Assembly: GCF_004364245.1 (NCBI RefSeq)
Contig: NZ_SOAV01000003.1
Span: 124,001-188,000, forward strand
Reading direction: 5' to 3'
Length of the DNA stretch: 64,000 nucleotides
Origin: Streptomyces sp. BK208
GTDB taxonomy: Bacteria; Actinomycetota; Actinomycetes; Streptomycetales; Streptomycetaceae
The notes under the pieces are model-generated. The model did no database searches. It saw only the letters and a program-made list of their open reading frames with translations, and was not told the DNA's origin. A program made the translations under genes and the position numbers. Positions 28,036 through 36,970 of this stretch are shown here, in pieces (the stretch's first letter is position 1; each line of letters starts with the position of its first letter).

Positions 28036-29411
28036 CGGGTCCCCTCGGCGGCGCGGGCCAGCAGGGCGGTGGAGGAGCGGCCGTCGAGGTAGGGCAGGAG
28101 GACCGCCTGCCCGCCCCACTCCTGGAGCAGCGCGGCCTCGGGGAGGTCGGCGCCGGCGTAGTCGCCGCCCTTGACCCAGACGTCGGGGCGCAGGTCGCCC
28201 AGGAGGCGTTCGGGCGTGTCCTCGTCGAAGACGGCCACCGCGTCGACGCAGGCGAGGGCGCGCAGGACGCGGACACGGTCGGCGAGGGGGTTGACGGGGC
28301 GGCCGCCGCCCTTGCGACGGCGTACCGAGGCGTCGGAGTTGACGCAGACCACCAGGCAGTCGCCGAGCCGACGGGCGGCCTGGAGGAGGCCCACGTGTCC
28401 GGCGTGCAGGAGGTCGAAACAGCCGCCGGCGGCGACGACCGTGCCGTGTTCGGCGCGGACCCGGGCGGTGAGGACGCCGGGGTCGTCCGTGTCGGGCGGC
28501 GTGGCGGGCGACGGGCCGGAGCCGGCGGGCGGCACGGCGGCCGCGCCGCCCGCCGCGACGAAGGCCGTGGCCGCGCTCACCGCGCCCTCGACTGCCTCCC
28601 CCACCAGCGCGCCGTCGGCGAGCAGCCCGGCCGCGGTGGCCGCGAACCGGTCCCCCGCGCCGCAGGAGTCACCGTGGTGGGCGGCGGGCGCGGGGACGAG
28701 CAACGGGTGTTCGCCGTAGGACAGGAGCGCGCCGCGCGAGCCGAGCGTCACCGTCACCGCGGCCACCCGCCAGTCGCGTACCAGGGCGGCGGCGTCGAGC
28801 GCGGCGGCGCGCAGACCGCCGCCCGGGCGGCCCTGCTCCGGCGCGAAGCCGCGGGCCTCCTTCTCGGCGGGTGTCACCAGCCGGGTGCCGGGCACCGGCG
28901 GGCCCCCGCGCGGATGCGGGTCCCAGACCAGCGGCGGGCGCGCGGCGAGCACGTCGCGCAGGGCGTCCGCGGCGCCCCGGCCGTAGTCGGACACCAGGAC
29001 GGCCCGGGCGGCACGCAGTGCGTCACGGGCCTCGTCCGTGGCCTCGTGGACCCGGCCGCCGCCCCGGTCGAGGCGGACGACGGGACGGTCCTGGGCGAGG
29101 ACGCGGGTCTTCTCCGGCACCGTGCCGGTCAACGGCAGCGGGACCAGCGTCAGCCAGGGCGTGAGCAGTTCGCGCAGGGCGAGACCGGCCGGGTCGTCGC
29201 CGACGCCGGTGATCAGGGTGACCTCGCGGCCGTCGCGGGCGGCGAGGTACGCGGCGAGGGCGGCGCCGCCGGGGCGGATCCGTTCGGCGCACTCCGCGAC
29301 CACCGGCACCGGGGCGTCCGGTGCGAGCCGGTCGGCGGAGCCGGTGAGGTCGCGGTCGAGCAGCGCGTCGCCGACCACGACCAGGGGTGTCCTGTCGGCC
29401 ATGGCAGCCAT
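28032..29411 (-). CDS. hldE: Bifunctional D-beta-D-heptose 7-phosphate kinase / 1-phosphate adenylyltransferase
   Basis: 459 residues, the fused form known from Gram-negative LPS core synthesis. N-terminal ribokinase-type domain: VVVGDALLDRDLTGSADRLA and the catalytic SCGAGDRFAATAAG near residue 250. C-terminal nucleotidyltransferase domain: GGCFDLLHAGHVGLLQAARR with the HxGH motif, and VWVKGGDYAGADLPE. Makes heptose 1,7-bisphosphate and, after dephosphorylation, ADP-heptose. ATG 29411 is chosen for GGGGGAC and GGAGG upstream; ATG 29402 is an alternative. Starts 8 bp after gmhA and overlaps the GT9 gene. Confidence 0.92.
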   Translation of the reverse strand: MAAMADRTPLVVVGDALLDRDLTGSADRLAPDAPVPVVAECAERIRPGGAALAAYLAARDGREVTLITGVGDDPAGLALRELLTPWLTLVPLPLTGTVPEKTRVLAQDRPVVRLDRGGGRVHEATDEARDALRAARAVLVSDYGRGAADALRDVLAARPPLVWDPHPRGGPPVPGTRLVTPAEKEARGFAPEQGRPGGGLRAAALDAAALVRDWRVAAVTVTLGSRGALLSYGEHPLLVPAPAAHHGDSCGAGDRFAATAAGLLADGALVGEAVEGAVSAATAFVAAGGAAAVPPAGSGPSPATPPDTDDPGVLTARVRAEHGTVVAAGGCFDLLHAGHVGLLQAARRLGDCLVVCVNSDASVRRRKGGGRPVNPLADRVRVLRALACVDAVAVFDEDTPERLLGDLRPDVWVKGGDYAGADLPEAALLQEWGGQAVLLPYLDGRSSTALLARAAEGTR

Positions 29412-29419
29412 GTCCCCCG

Positions 29420-30043
29420 TCACCTCCGCTTCCGCTGTGCCGCGTGTCCCGCTCCCCGCGCACCGCGGGCGCCGCGTTCCAGGGCCGCGTCGAAGGCCGC
29501 GCAGATCATGTGGACGGCGACCAGGTGGAGTTCCTGGACGGTGGCCGTCGACGGGGCGTCGACGCACAGGGACTCGTCGCTGCCCGCCATCAGCGGGTTG
29601 GGGGCGCACCCGGTGAGCGCCCACACCCGCAGCCCGGCCGTGCGGGCCGCGTCGGCGGCGGAGAGCAGGTTGGCGCTGGCGCCGCTGGTGGACAGCAGCA
29701 TCAGGACGTCGCCCTCGCGGCCGTGGGCGCGGACCTGGCGGGCGAACACCTCGTCGACGCCGTAGTCGTTGGCGATGGCGGTGGTGGAGGAGGTGTCGGC
29801 GTGCAGCGCGATGGCGGAGAACGGCGGGCGGTCGTCGCGGTAGCGGCCGACGAGTTCGGCGGTCAGGTGCTGGGCCTGGGCGGCGCTGCCGCCGTTGCCC
29901 GCGGCGAGCAGCCGCCCGCCGCCGCTCAGCACGGCCGCGAGCCGGTCGCCCCAGCGCTGGGTGACGTGTGCGGAGGCGCGGAACGCCCCGAGCGCGTGCA
30001 GGAGTTCGTCGCAGTGCCCGACGACGGGCGGGTGCACGGTCAT
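29420..30043 (-). CDS. gmhA: Sedoheptulose 7-phosphate isomerase (SIS domain)
   Basis: 207 residues, SIS fold. GNGGSAAQAQHLTAELVGR and LMLLSTSGASANLLSAAD are the GmhA signatures, distinguishing it from GlmS or MurQ SIS domains. Converts sedoheptulose 7-phosphate to D-glycero-D-manno-heptose 7-phosphate, step one of the ADP-heptose route. Coupled to the upstream GT4 gene by ATGA. DnaA-initiator-associating (DiaA) proteins look similar, but the neighbouring hldE and gmhB genes argue for GmhA. Confidence 0.9.
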   Translation of the reverse strand: MTVHPPVVGHCDELLHALGAFRASAHVTQRWGDRLAAVLSGGGRLLAAGNGGSAAQAQHLTAELVGRYRDDRPPFSAIALHADTSSTTAIANDYGVDEVFARQVRAHGREGDVLMLLSTSGASANLLSAADAARTAGLRVWALTGCAPNPLMAGSDESLCVDAPSTATVQELHLVAVHMICAAFDAALERGARGARGAGHAAQRKRR

Positions 30044-31260
30044 GACGCCACCTCCGTCGTCATCGCGTCCTCGGACCGGGTCAGGCGGTACACCTGTTCC
30101 ACGCCGTCGGCGACGCGGGCCCAGGTGTAGTGCCGCAGGACGCGTTCGCGGCCGTTCCTGCCGTACTGGCGGCGCAGCCGTTCGTCGGCGAGGAGTTCGC
30201 GGGCGGCGTCCGCGACGGCGCACGGGTTCTGCGGGGCGACCAGGCGGCCGGTGATCCCGTCGGCCACGGAGTCGCGGTGGCCGCCGACGTCGGTGGCGAG
30301 GACGGGGACGCCGCACGCCATGGCCTCCAGCGGCACGATGCCGAACGGCTCGTACACCGGGGTGCACAGCACCAGGTCGGAGCTGCGGAGCAGGGCGGGC
30401 ATGTCGTCCGGGTCGACCGCGCCGAGCAGCCTGACCCGGTCGGCGACGCCGGCGCGGTGGGCGATGCCGGTCAGGCGCCGTGCCTCGGGTTCGGCCTCCA
30501 CCGCGCCGGCCGGCGGGCCGCCGGCGATGAGGAGTTCGGTGTCGGGTATGTGGGCCAGCGCGCGGACGGCCTGGTCGTAGCCCTTGCGGGGGACGAGCCG
30601 CCCGCAGGCGAGCAGCCGGTGCCGCAGGCGCCGTTCGGGGGTGCGGCCGGTGTCGGCGGCGGGATGGAAGTGCTCGGCGTCCACCCCGCAGGGCACCACG
30701 GAGACCTGCCGGGGCGGGACGCCCATGTCGCCGAGTTCGACGACCTCGTCGGTGCAGGTGGCCAGGACCCGTGCGCAGCCCCGGCCGAGCTGCCGCTCGA
30801 TGCCGATGCGCTCGTACGGGCTGGTGTCCCGCATGCCCTGGTGGCGCCGCTTGACGGTACCGAGGGCGTGGAAGGTCTGGACGAGGGGGATGCCGTGCGG
30901 ACCCGCGCCGATCTGCGAGGCCATGCCGGACATCCAGAAGTGGGCGTGCACCACGTCGGGCCGTTCCCGGCCGAAGGCGCGGGCCAGGTGAGCGCCGAAG
31001 GCGGGCATGTGCGCGAAGAGTTCGTCCTTGGGCACCGGCACCGGCGGTCCGGCGGGCACGTGTTCGACGACCGCGCCGCCGGGCAGGGGCACCCGGTCGG
31101 GCAGGTCGGAGGCATCCCGGCGGGTGTAGACCGTGACGTCGTGGCCCCGCTTGGCCAACTCCTCGGTGAGACGGGCCACGTAGACGTTCTGTCCACCGGC
31201 GTCGACGCCGCCGAGCGCGGCGAGCGGGCTCGCGTGCTCGGACACCATGGCGATCCTCAT
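30040..31260 (-). CDS. Family 4 glycosyltransferase
   Basis: 406 residues, GT-B fold, sucrose-synthase/MshA-like group. Motifs: GGVDAGGQNVYVARL, VVHAHFWMSGMASQIG, LLACGRLVPRKGYDQAVRAL and the donor-binding EPFGIVPLEAMACGVPV. ATG overlaps the upstream gene (ATGA). Members usually transfer a glucose-, mannose- or N-acetylglucosamine-type sugar from a nucleotide donor; acceptor not predictable. Confidence 0.88.
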   Translation of the reverse strand: MRIAMVSEHASPLAALGGVDAGGQNVYVARLTEELAKRGHDVTVYTRRDASDLPDRVPLPGGAVVEHVPAGPPVPVPKDELFAHMPAFGAHLARAFGRERPDVVHAHFWMSGMASQIGAGPHGIPLVQTFHALGTVKRRHQGMRDTSPYERIGIERQLGRGCARVLATCTDEVVELGDMGVPPRQVSVVPCGVDAEHFHPAADTGRTPERRLRHRLLACGRLVPRKGYDQAVRALAHIPDTELLIAGGPPAGAVEAEPEARRLTGIAHRAGVADRVRLLGAVDPDDMPALLRSSDLVLCTPVYEPFGIVPLEAMACGVPVLATDVGGHRDSVADGITGRLVAPQNPCAVADAARELLADERLRRQYGRNGRERVLRHYTWARVADGVEQVYRLTRSEDAMTTEVAS

Positions 31261-32207
31261 CGGGTCACCTCCTTCAGCAGCCGCTCCCAGTCGTCCAGGA
31301 AGCGGGACAGCCCGTAGCGGGCCAGGGCCGCCGCACGGGCCGCCTCGCCGACCGCCCGCGCGCGCGGCGGGTCGGCGAGGAAGTCGCGTACGGCGTCGGT
31401 CAGTACGTCGATGCGGTTGGACACCACCCCGGCGCCCGGGGGCACGGCCTCGGCGACCTCGGTGGTGGCGAGGGCGACCACGGGCATGCCCAGGTGCATG
31501 GCCTCCAGCAGGGACAGGCCCAAGGAGGTCCAGCGGACGGGGTGGACGTAGAGGCGGCGGCGGGCCAGCTCGGTGTGCAGGTCGCTCTGGGGGACGTCCT
31601 GCGTGCGGCAGCGCTCGGGGTCGACGCCGATGTGCCCGGCGAGTCCTTCGGTGCGCATGCCGAACACGTCGAGCGGGGCCGCGCGGGAGAACGCGGGGAG
31701 CAGGTCGGTCCCGGTCGTACGCCCGCGCCGGATCGGCTCGTTGACGACGACGGCGGCGCGCTCCAGCTCGCCCGTCCAGCGGTGGCCGGGGTCGACGATG
31801 CCGTGTTCGACGACGGCGGTGTCCGTCGGACCGGCGTCCCACATCAGCCGGTTGAAGTGGGTGACGTGGACGAGCGTGACGCCCGGGATGTCCGCGGCCG
31901 GGTGGCGGGTGCGGGGCACGTCGCCGTCGGGGGCGTTGTGCTCCAGGTAGACCAGCGGCGGCCGGCGGCCCAGCCACCGGTCGACCAGGTCGAGTTCGTG
32001 CGGGCGCTGGAGGATCACGAGGTCGACGTCCTCGTCCCGCAGCCGTTCGGGCGGTATCTCGACGACGGAGCCGGGCCAGTCCCAGGTGCGGGCGCGGCCG
32101 AGGCCGTCGGGTCCGCGGTCGGGGGTGACGGGGACGAGGTAGGTGTGCGGGCCCTGCACGAAGGCCGTGGTCCACGACCCGTGCACGTGCCAGATGAGAA
32201 TCCTCAT
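31257..32207 (-). CDS. GT-B type glycosyltransferase
   Basis: 316 residues. MRILIWHVHGSWTTAFVQG opens the protein and LYVHPVRWTSLGLSLLEAMH with MPVVALATTEVAEAVP is the C-terminal donor-binding region of the GT-B type, shorter than most GT4 enzymes. Coupled by ATGA on both sides. Donor and acceptor unknown. Confidence 0.8.
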   Translation of the reverse strand: MRILIWHVHGSWTTAFVQGPHTYLVPVTPDRGPDGLGRARTWDWPGSVVEIPPERLRDEDVDLVILQRPHELDLVDRWLGRRPPLVYLEHNAPDGDVPRTRHPAADIPGVTLVHVTHFNRLMWDAGPTDTAVVEHGIVDPGHRWTGELERAAVVVNEPIRRGRTTGTDLLPAFSRAAPLDVFGMRTEGLAGHIGVDPERCRTQDVPQSDLHTELARRRLYVHPVRWTSLGLSLLEAMHLGMPVVALATTEVAEAVPPGAGVVSNRIDVLTDAVRDFLADPPRARAVGEAARAAALARYGLSRFLDDWERLLKEVTR

Positions 32208-33193
32208 GGCTCCCCCATCAGTTTCTCGACGGCGGCGGCCACGTCGGCGGCCGTGACGGTGTTCAGGCAGGGATGTCCGGGGACGGGGCAGTCCCGGGCC
32301 CTGCTGTCGGCGCACGGGGCGTCCTGGTCGCCCAGCAGGACGTAGGGGACGCCGTACGGCCGCCAGCGCTCGGCGGGGACGACTGGCGCGAACAGGGAGA
32401 CGACGGGGGTGCCGACGGCCGCGGCCAGGTGGGCGGGCGCGGTGTTGCCGGTGACGACGACGGCAGCCCCGGCGAGGACGCCGGCCAGTTCGGCGGCGCC
32501 GGTACGGCCGCCCAGGTCGGTGCCGTGCTCACCGGCGACGTGGGCGGTCAGGTCGCGCTCGCCGGGGCCGCCGGTGACCAGCACGCGGTGCCCGGCGGCG
32601 GCCAGTTCGCGTACGGCCTCGGCGGCGCGCTCCGGGCTCCAGGCGCGGGCGGGGACGCTGGCGCCGGGGTGGAGGACGACGTAGGGGCCGGGACCGGTGA
32701 GGGCGTCGTCGCGCGGCGGCGTGTGCACGCGCAGCCGTCCGTCGTCGGGGCGGGGGAACCCGGCCGCCTCGGCGAGGTCGAGCGCGGCCTCGGCCTCGTG
32801 GGCGTGCGGGGCACGGTGGTGGCGCAGGTCGAGGAGCGAGCCGGGGTAGTCCACGCTGTCCGCCGCGATGTACCGGACCCCGGCGAGGCGCAGCACCAGG
32901 GCGGTGGGCAGCGGGGACTGGTGGAAGGAGGTGAGGACCAGCGCGGTGTCGGCGTCGATCCGGTCCACGAGCGCGTCGATGTCCTCGCGCCGCACGCCGG
33001 GCGGCGCGAACCCGCCCCACGGGGCGTCCCACACCAGCACCTCGTCGACTCCGGGCAGGAGCCGGGCGGCGGGTGCGCCGCGTGACCCGCACAGCAGGGT
33101 GACGTGGTCGGCCCGCGCGGCGACGGCGCGTACGGCGGGCCCGGCGAGCAGCACGTCGCCGAAGCTGTCGAGCCGGGCGACGAGCGCCTTCAT
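32204..33193 (-). CDS. Family 9 glycosyltransferase (heptosyltransferase-like)
   Basis: 329 residues of normal GT9 length. LVARLDSFGDVLLAGPAVRA, VVLHPGASVPARAWSPERAA and VVVTGNTAPAHLAAAVGTPV match the ADP-heptose heptosyltransferase pattern. The C-terminus has a Cys cluster (CADSRARDCPVPGHPCLN), which is also found in some LPS heptosyltransferases. Together with the GT9 gene at 26644-28035 it gives two candidate users of ADP-heptose. Confidence 0.86.
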   Translation of the reverse strand: MKALVARLDSFGDVLLAGPAVRAVAARADHVTLLCGSRGAPAARLLPGVDEVLVWDAPWGGFAPPGVRREDIDALVDRIDADTALVLTSFHQSPLPTALVLRLAGVRYIAADSVDYPGSLLDLRHHRAPHAHEAEAALDLAEAAGFPRPDDGRLRVHTPPRDDALTGPGPYVVLHPGASVPARAWSPERAAEAVRELAAAGHRVLVTGGPGERDLTAHVAGEHGTDLGGRTGAAELAGVLAGAAVVVTGNTAPAHLAAAVGTPVVSLFAPVVPAERWRPYGVPYVLLGDQDAPCADSRARDCPVPGHPCLNTVTAADVAAAVEKLMGEP

Positions 33194-34302
33194 GCCGACC
33201 TCCCGCGCCGGTCACCGACGTCCCCGCCCGGGGCGGCCCTGATGCCGGGCTCGGTGCGCGCCCGGGCCGGGAGGGCGGGGTCCGGGCGCTCCCGCCCGGC
33301 CTCGGCGTCGGCGGAACGTGCGTCCGGACCGGCCTCGGCGCCGGCGGAACGGGCGTCCCGGCCGGGGGTGTCCGCGAGCGGTCGGTTTTCGGGCGGTCGG
33401 TCCTCCCGCGGTCTGTCCTCGGGCGGGGGCCGGTGGGCGGCGTCGCCGGAGGCGGGCACGCCTCGCCCGGGAGCCGGGGCGGACGCGGGCCGCCCGGGAG
33501 CCGGGGCGGACGCGGACCGCCCGGGAGCCGGGGCGGAGCGGTTCCGCGAGGGGGCCGGGGCGGACGCGGACCGCCCGGGAGCCGGGGCGGACCGGTTCCG
33601 CGCGGGGGCCGGGGCGGACGCGGGCCGCCCGGGAGCCGGGGCGGCGGACGCGGGCCGCGCGGGGGCGGGCCGGGTCTGGTCGGTGGTGGTGGTCCGCGGG
33701 CTGTCGTGCAATCCCGACCCGTACGCCGCAGCGACGGTCCGCTCGTTCGCCGGGGCCCGTCCCCACCTGGGCGGGCCTTCGAGGACGGCGCGGACGGCGG
33801 TGAGGAGGTCGGGGGCCACGTGGGGCGCGGCGGCCGTCTCCTCCGGCCGGGTGCGGTCGTTGGGGACGAGGATGCCGTGGGCGCCCGCCCGTTCGGCGGC
33901 CTCCATGTCCGCGCCGATGTCGCCGACGACGACACAGTCGGCGGGGCGGGTGCAGACGCGTCCGGCGGCCCACAGGACCATGCCCGGCTGCGGCTTGCGG
34001 CAGTGGCAGCCGTCGTCGGGGCCGTGCGGGCAGACCGCCCAGACGTCGAACGGGCCGACCAGTTCGTCGACGCGGCGGTTGACGCGCCGGACGTCGCCGT
34101 CGCCGATCAGGCCGCGGGCCACGCCGGACTGGTTGGTGACGACGCCGACGCGGATGCCGTGCTCGCGCAGCAGCGCCACCGCCTCGCGGGCGCCCTCGAC
34201 GGGCCGGACCCGCTCCGGGTCGCCGTTGTAGGGGACGTCGTGGACGAGGGTGCCGTCGCGATCGAAGAGGACGGCTTTCACCGGGCGTTCGGCGGGCCTC
34301 AC
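33190..34302 (-). CDS. gmhB: Heptose 1,7-bisphosphate phosphatase with long low-complexity C-terminal tail
   Basis: 370 residues. Residues 1-180 are a HAD-IIIA phosphatase: nucleophile motif LFDRDGTLVHDVPYNGD, GVVTNQSGVARG, the zinc-binding CPHGPDDGCHCRKPQPGM and VVGDIGADMEAAERAG, the GmhB pattern. Removes the 7-phosphate between the two HldE reactions. The last about 190 residues are Pro/Ala/Arg/Ser repeats (SAPAPGRSASAPAP and variants) absent from normal GmhB. GTG 34302 overlaps the upstream stop (GTGA) and follows GGGAGG; a second GTG at 34281 also exists. Confidence 0.87.
   Translation of the reverse strand: MRPAERPVKAVLFDRDGTLVHDVPYNGDPERVRPVEGAREAVALLREHGIRVGVVTNQSGVARGLIGDGDVRRVNRRVDELVGPFDVWAVCPHGPDDGCHCRKPQPGMVLWAAGRVCTRPADCVVVGDIGADMEAAERAGAHGILVPNDRTRPEETAAAPHVAPDLLTAVRAVLEGPPRWGRAPANERTVAAAYGSGLHDSPRTTTTDQTRPAPARPASAAPAPGRPASAPAPARNRSAPAPGRSASAPAPSRNRSAPAPGRSASAPAPGRPASAPAPGRGVPASGDAAHRPPPEDRPREDRPPENRPLADTPGRDARSAGAEAGPDARSADAEAGRERPDPALPARARTEPGIRAAPGGDVGDRRGRSA
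33466..33666. repeat. Degenerate about 30-bp tandem repeats in the gmhB tail
   Basis: About seven G+C-only units built on GGGAGCCGGGGCGGACGCGG, encoding the APAPGR(S/P)ASAP repeats at residues about 212-279. Units keep the frame open. Likely to vary in number between strains. Confidence 0.8.
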
Positions 34303-35333
34303 GCGACCACCTCCCGCCAGGCGGGGGCACCGCGGTGGCGCCAGAGTCCGCTGAGCCGGTGCCAGGTCGCCGCGGGCGGGATGAGCGCGCTGGTGACCAG
34401 CATGGTCGTCACCTCGTGCCGGGTACGCGGACCCGGCGCGATGCGGGCCCAGGCGAACTCGGCGGTGCCCGCGGCCCAGCCGGCCCCGGCGACCGCGGCG
34501 GCGCGGGGGCGTCCGGCCGCCGCGAGGACGACGGCGGCGGCGCCGGCGGCGGTGATCGCGGCGTGGAGGCGGATACGGCCCCGGGGAGCGACCGCCTTGG
34601 CCCACCAGTTCGGGCCGTGCAACCGCCGCATGAGGGCGTCGTCGGCGTTGCCGCGCTGCTGTTTCAGGGAGACCCAGCGCGCGGCGGAGCGTACGGGGTG
34701 GCGGGTGGTGCGGCGGCCCCGCCGGATCCGCCAGCCCGCGTCGAGGACGCGCAGTGCCAGGTCGGCGTCCTCGCGGAAGGCGCGGGTGAAGCGTTCGTCG
34801 AAGCCGCCCACCTGTTTGAGCACGTCGGTGCGGTAGGCCATGTCGGCGGTGATCCAGCGGGCCTGCGCGAGGCCGGCGGTGCCGCGTTCCCAGTCGGTGG
34901 GGCGGCGCTCCCCCGGCAGCGGCACGGCGATCACGCCCTGCACCGCTCCGGTGTCGGGCGCCGCCTCGGCGAGGTCCTGGATCAACTGGTCGCACCAGTG
35001 CGGTCCGACCTGCACGTCGTCGTCGAGGAAGGCGGTCCAGGGCGAGGTCACCGCCCGGGCGCCGGTGTTGCGGGCGGCGGCGGGACCGCGTCCGCCGCTG
35101 CGCAGCACCACCGTGCGCTCACGCAGGTCACCGAGAACGGTCAGGGCGTGTTCCAGCGCGCCGGGGTCGGCGTCCGGGTCCGGCCGGTCGTCCACCAGCA
35201 CGACCTCGTCGGGGCGCGGCCCGTGCGCGGCGACCAGGGCGGCCAGGCAGTCGGCGAGCGTGTCGCGTACGAGGGTGGGGACGACCACGGCGTAGCCCGT
35301 GCGCGGGCCGCCGGTCCCGGGGGCGGTGCTCAT
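34299..35333 (-). CDS. Family 2 glycosyltransferase with C-terminal membrane segments
   Basis: 344 residues. YAVVVPTLVRDTLADCLAAL, DEVVLVDDRPDPDADP and the FLDDDVQVGPHWCD metal motif mark a GT2 enzyme; TRAFREDADLALRVLDAGW is the acceptor-side ED motif. The C-terminal 90 residues contain hydrophobic stretches (LHAAITAAGAAAVVLAAAG), suggesting membrane attachment. ATG overlaps the carbamoyltransferase stop (ATGA). Confidence 0.86.
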   Translation of the reverse strand: MSTAPGTGGPRTGYAVVVPTLVRDTLADCLAALVAAHGPRPDEVVLVDDRPDPDADPGALEHALTVLGDLRERTVVLRSGGRGPAAARNTGARAVTSPWTAFLDDDVQVGPHWCDQLIQDLAEAAPDTGAVQGVIAVPLPGERRPTDWERGTAGLAQARWITADMAYRTDVLKQVGGFDERFTRAFREDADLALRVLDAGWRIRRGRRTTRHPVRSAARWVSLKQQRGNADDALMRRLHGPNWWAKAVAPRGRIRLHAAITAAGAAAVVLAAAGRPRAAAVAGAGWAAGTAEFAWARIAPGPRTRHEVTTMLVTSALIPPAATWHRLSGLWRHRGAPAWREVVA

Positions 35334-36970
35334 GCGAACGCCCGTCCCCGGCGCACCGCGAAGGGGCCGATGGCCAGCAGGTCCACGGGTGCCGAACCGA
35401 AGCACTCCAGCGCGTCCCGCGGGTCGTCCACCATGGGCCGGCCCGCGGTGTTGAGGCTGGTGTTGACGACGACGGGCAGCCCGGTGCGCCGTTCGAAGGC
35501 GGCGAGCATCCGCGCGACGAGCGGTTCGCGCCGCTCCTCGACGGTCTGGATGCGGGCGGTGCCGTCGACGTGGACGACGGCCGGTACGCGGTCGCGCCAG
35601 GCGGGGTCGACGTCGTGCACGAAGAGCATGTACGGGCTGGGGACCGGCCCGGCGAAGATGTCGGCGGCACGGTCGGCGAGCACCATCGGCGCGACGGGGC
35701 GGAACTCCTCGCGGCCCTTGACGTGGTTGAGGCGTTCCAGGTTCTCGGCGCGTCCGGGGTGGGCCATCAGGGAGCGGTGGCCGAGGGCGCGCGGTCCGAA
35801 CTCGCTGCGGCCCTGGAACCAGGCGACGACGCCGTCCCGGGCGAGTTCCTCGGCGACGGTCTCCGCGATGTCGTCGGGTTCCTCGTAGGGGATCGCGGCC
35901 GTCTCCAGCCAGGCGCGGATCTCGTCGTCGCTCCAGCCGCGGCCGAGGTCGGCGCCGGGCATCGGTTCGGGAGCGGTGCCCTCCTGGGCGGCGGCCACGT
36001 GCAGGGCGCCGCCGAGAGCGGTGCCGGCGTCACCCGCGGCCGGCTGCACCCACACGTGCCGGTACGGTCCGCGGGCGGCGATCTTCGAGTTGGCGACGCA
36101 GTTCAGCGCGACGCCGCCCGCCATGGTCAGGGCGTCGCCCCCGGCCTCGCGGTGCAGCCAGTGGACGAGTTCCAGGAGCAGTTCCTCCAGGACGGCCTGG
36201 GTGCTCGCGGCCAGGTCGGCGTGGTCCCTCGTCCAGTCCTCGCCCTTGGCGCGCGGCGGGGCGAGGGCCGCCCAGTCGACGCCGTGGGCGCGGAAGCCGC
36301 CGTCGCCGGCGGCGTGGATGTGCTCGCGGAGCCGGCCGAGGTGGCGGGGGGTGCCGTAGGAGGCGAGGGCCATCACCTTGTACTCGTCGCTGCTGCGCAG
36401 GAAGCCCAGGTGCTCGGTCAGTTCCTCGTAGACCAGGCCGAGCGAGTGCGGCAGCGCCTGCGTGGCGAGGACGTCGAGCTTGCCGTCGCGGTAGCGGCCT
36501 GCCAGGTGGGAGGCGGACTCGCCGCGGCCGTCGAGGACGAGGACGTCGTTGTCGGGGTGCGGCGAGGCGGGTCCGGCGGAGGCGGCGTGCGCCACGTGGT
36601 GCGGGACGAAGACGACCCGGTCGGGGTCGAGTCCGGGCAGTGCCTCGGCGAGGAACTCGGGGGCCCGGCGGGCGTATTCGAGCCGCAGCGGGTCCCAGGG
36701 GTCGTCCAGTCCCATGTCCCGGGCGGGCCGGGCGAGCTTGGGGTCGAAGGAGTACGCCACGGCGTCGAGCTCGGCCGGCCGTATCCCGGCGTGCTCCAGG
36801 CACCACCGCGCGGACAGCTCCGGGACCTCCCAGGCGGAGAACGGCACCGGGCGCTTGCCGTGCTTGCGCCGGCTGAACCGCTCCTCCTCGGCGGCCGCGA
36901 CGGTCCGGCCGTCGACGACGAGGGCGGCGGCCGGATCGTGGAACAGGGCGTTGACACCAAGGATGCGCAT
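35330..36970 (-). CDS. NodU/CmcH-family carbamoyltransferase
   Basis: 546 residues. MRILGVNALFHDPAAALV, VFVPHHVAHAASA (ATP/metal His residues), LTMAGGVALNCVANSKIA and GRSEFGPRALGHRS are the family motifs; length fits. It O-carbamoylates a sugar or antibiotic hydroxyl using carbamoyl phosphate. First gene of the eleven-gene operon, ATG after GGAG, so a carbamoylated heptose or other sugar is a plausible end product. The region upstream is 366 bp without another gene. Confidence 0.88.
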   Translation of the reverse strand: MRILGVNALFHDPAAALVVDGRTVAAAEEERFSRRKHGKRPVPFSAWEVPELSARWCLEHAGIRPAELDAVAYSFDPKLARPARDMGLDDPWDPLRLEYARRAPEFLAEALPGLDPDRVVFVPHHVAHAASAGPASPHPDNDVLVLDGRGESASHLAGRYRDGKLDVLATQALPHSLGLVYEELTEHLGFLRSSDEYKVMALASYGTPRHLGRLREHIHAAGDGGFRAHGVDWAALAPPRAKGEDWTRDHADLAASTQAVLEELLLELVHWLHREAGGDALTMAGGVALNCVANSKIAARGPYRHVWVQPAAGDAGTALGGALHVAAAQEGTAPEPMPGADLGRGWSDDEIRAWLETAAIPYEEPDDIAETVAEELARDGVVAWFQGRSEFGPRALGHRSLMAHPGRAENLERLNHVKGREEFRPVAPMVLADRAADIFAGPVPSPYMLFVHDVDPAWRDRVPAVVHVDGTARIQTVEERREPLVARMLAAFERRTGLPVVVNTSLNTAGRPMVDDPRDALECFGSAPVDLLAIGPFAVRRGRAFA

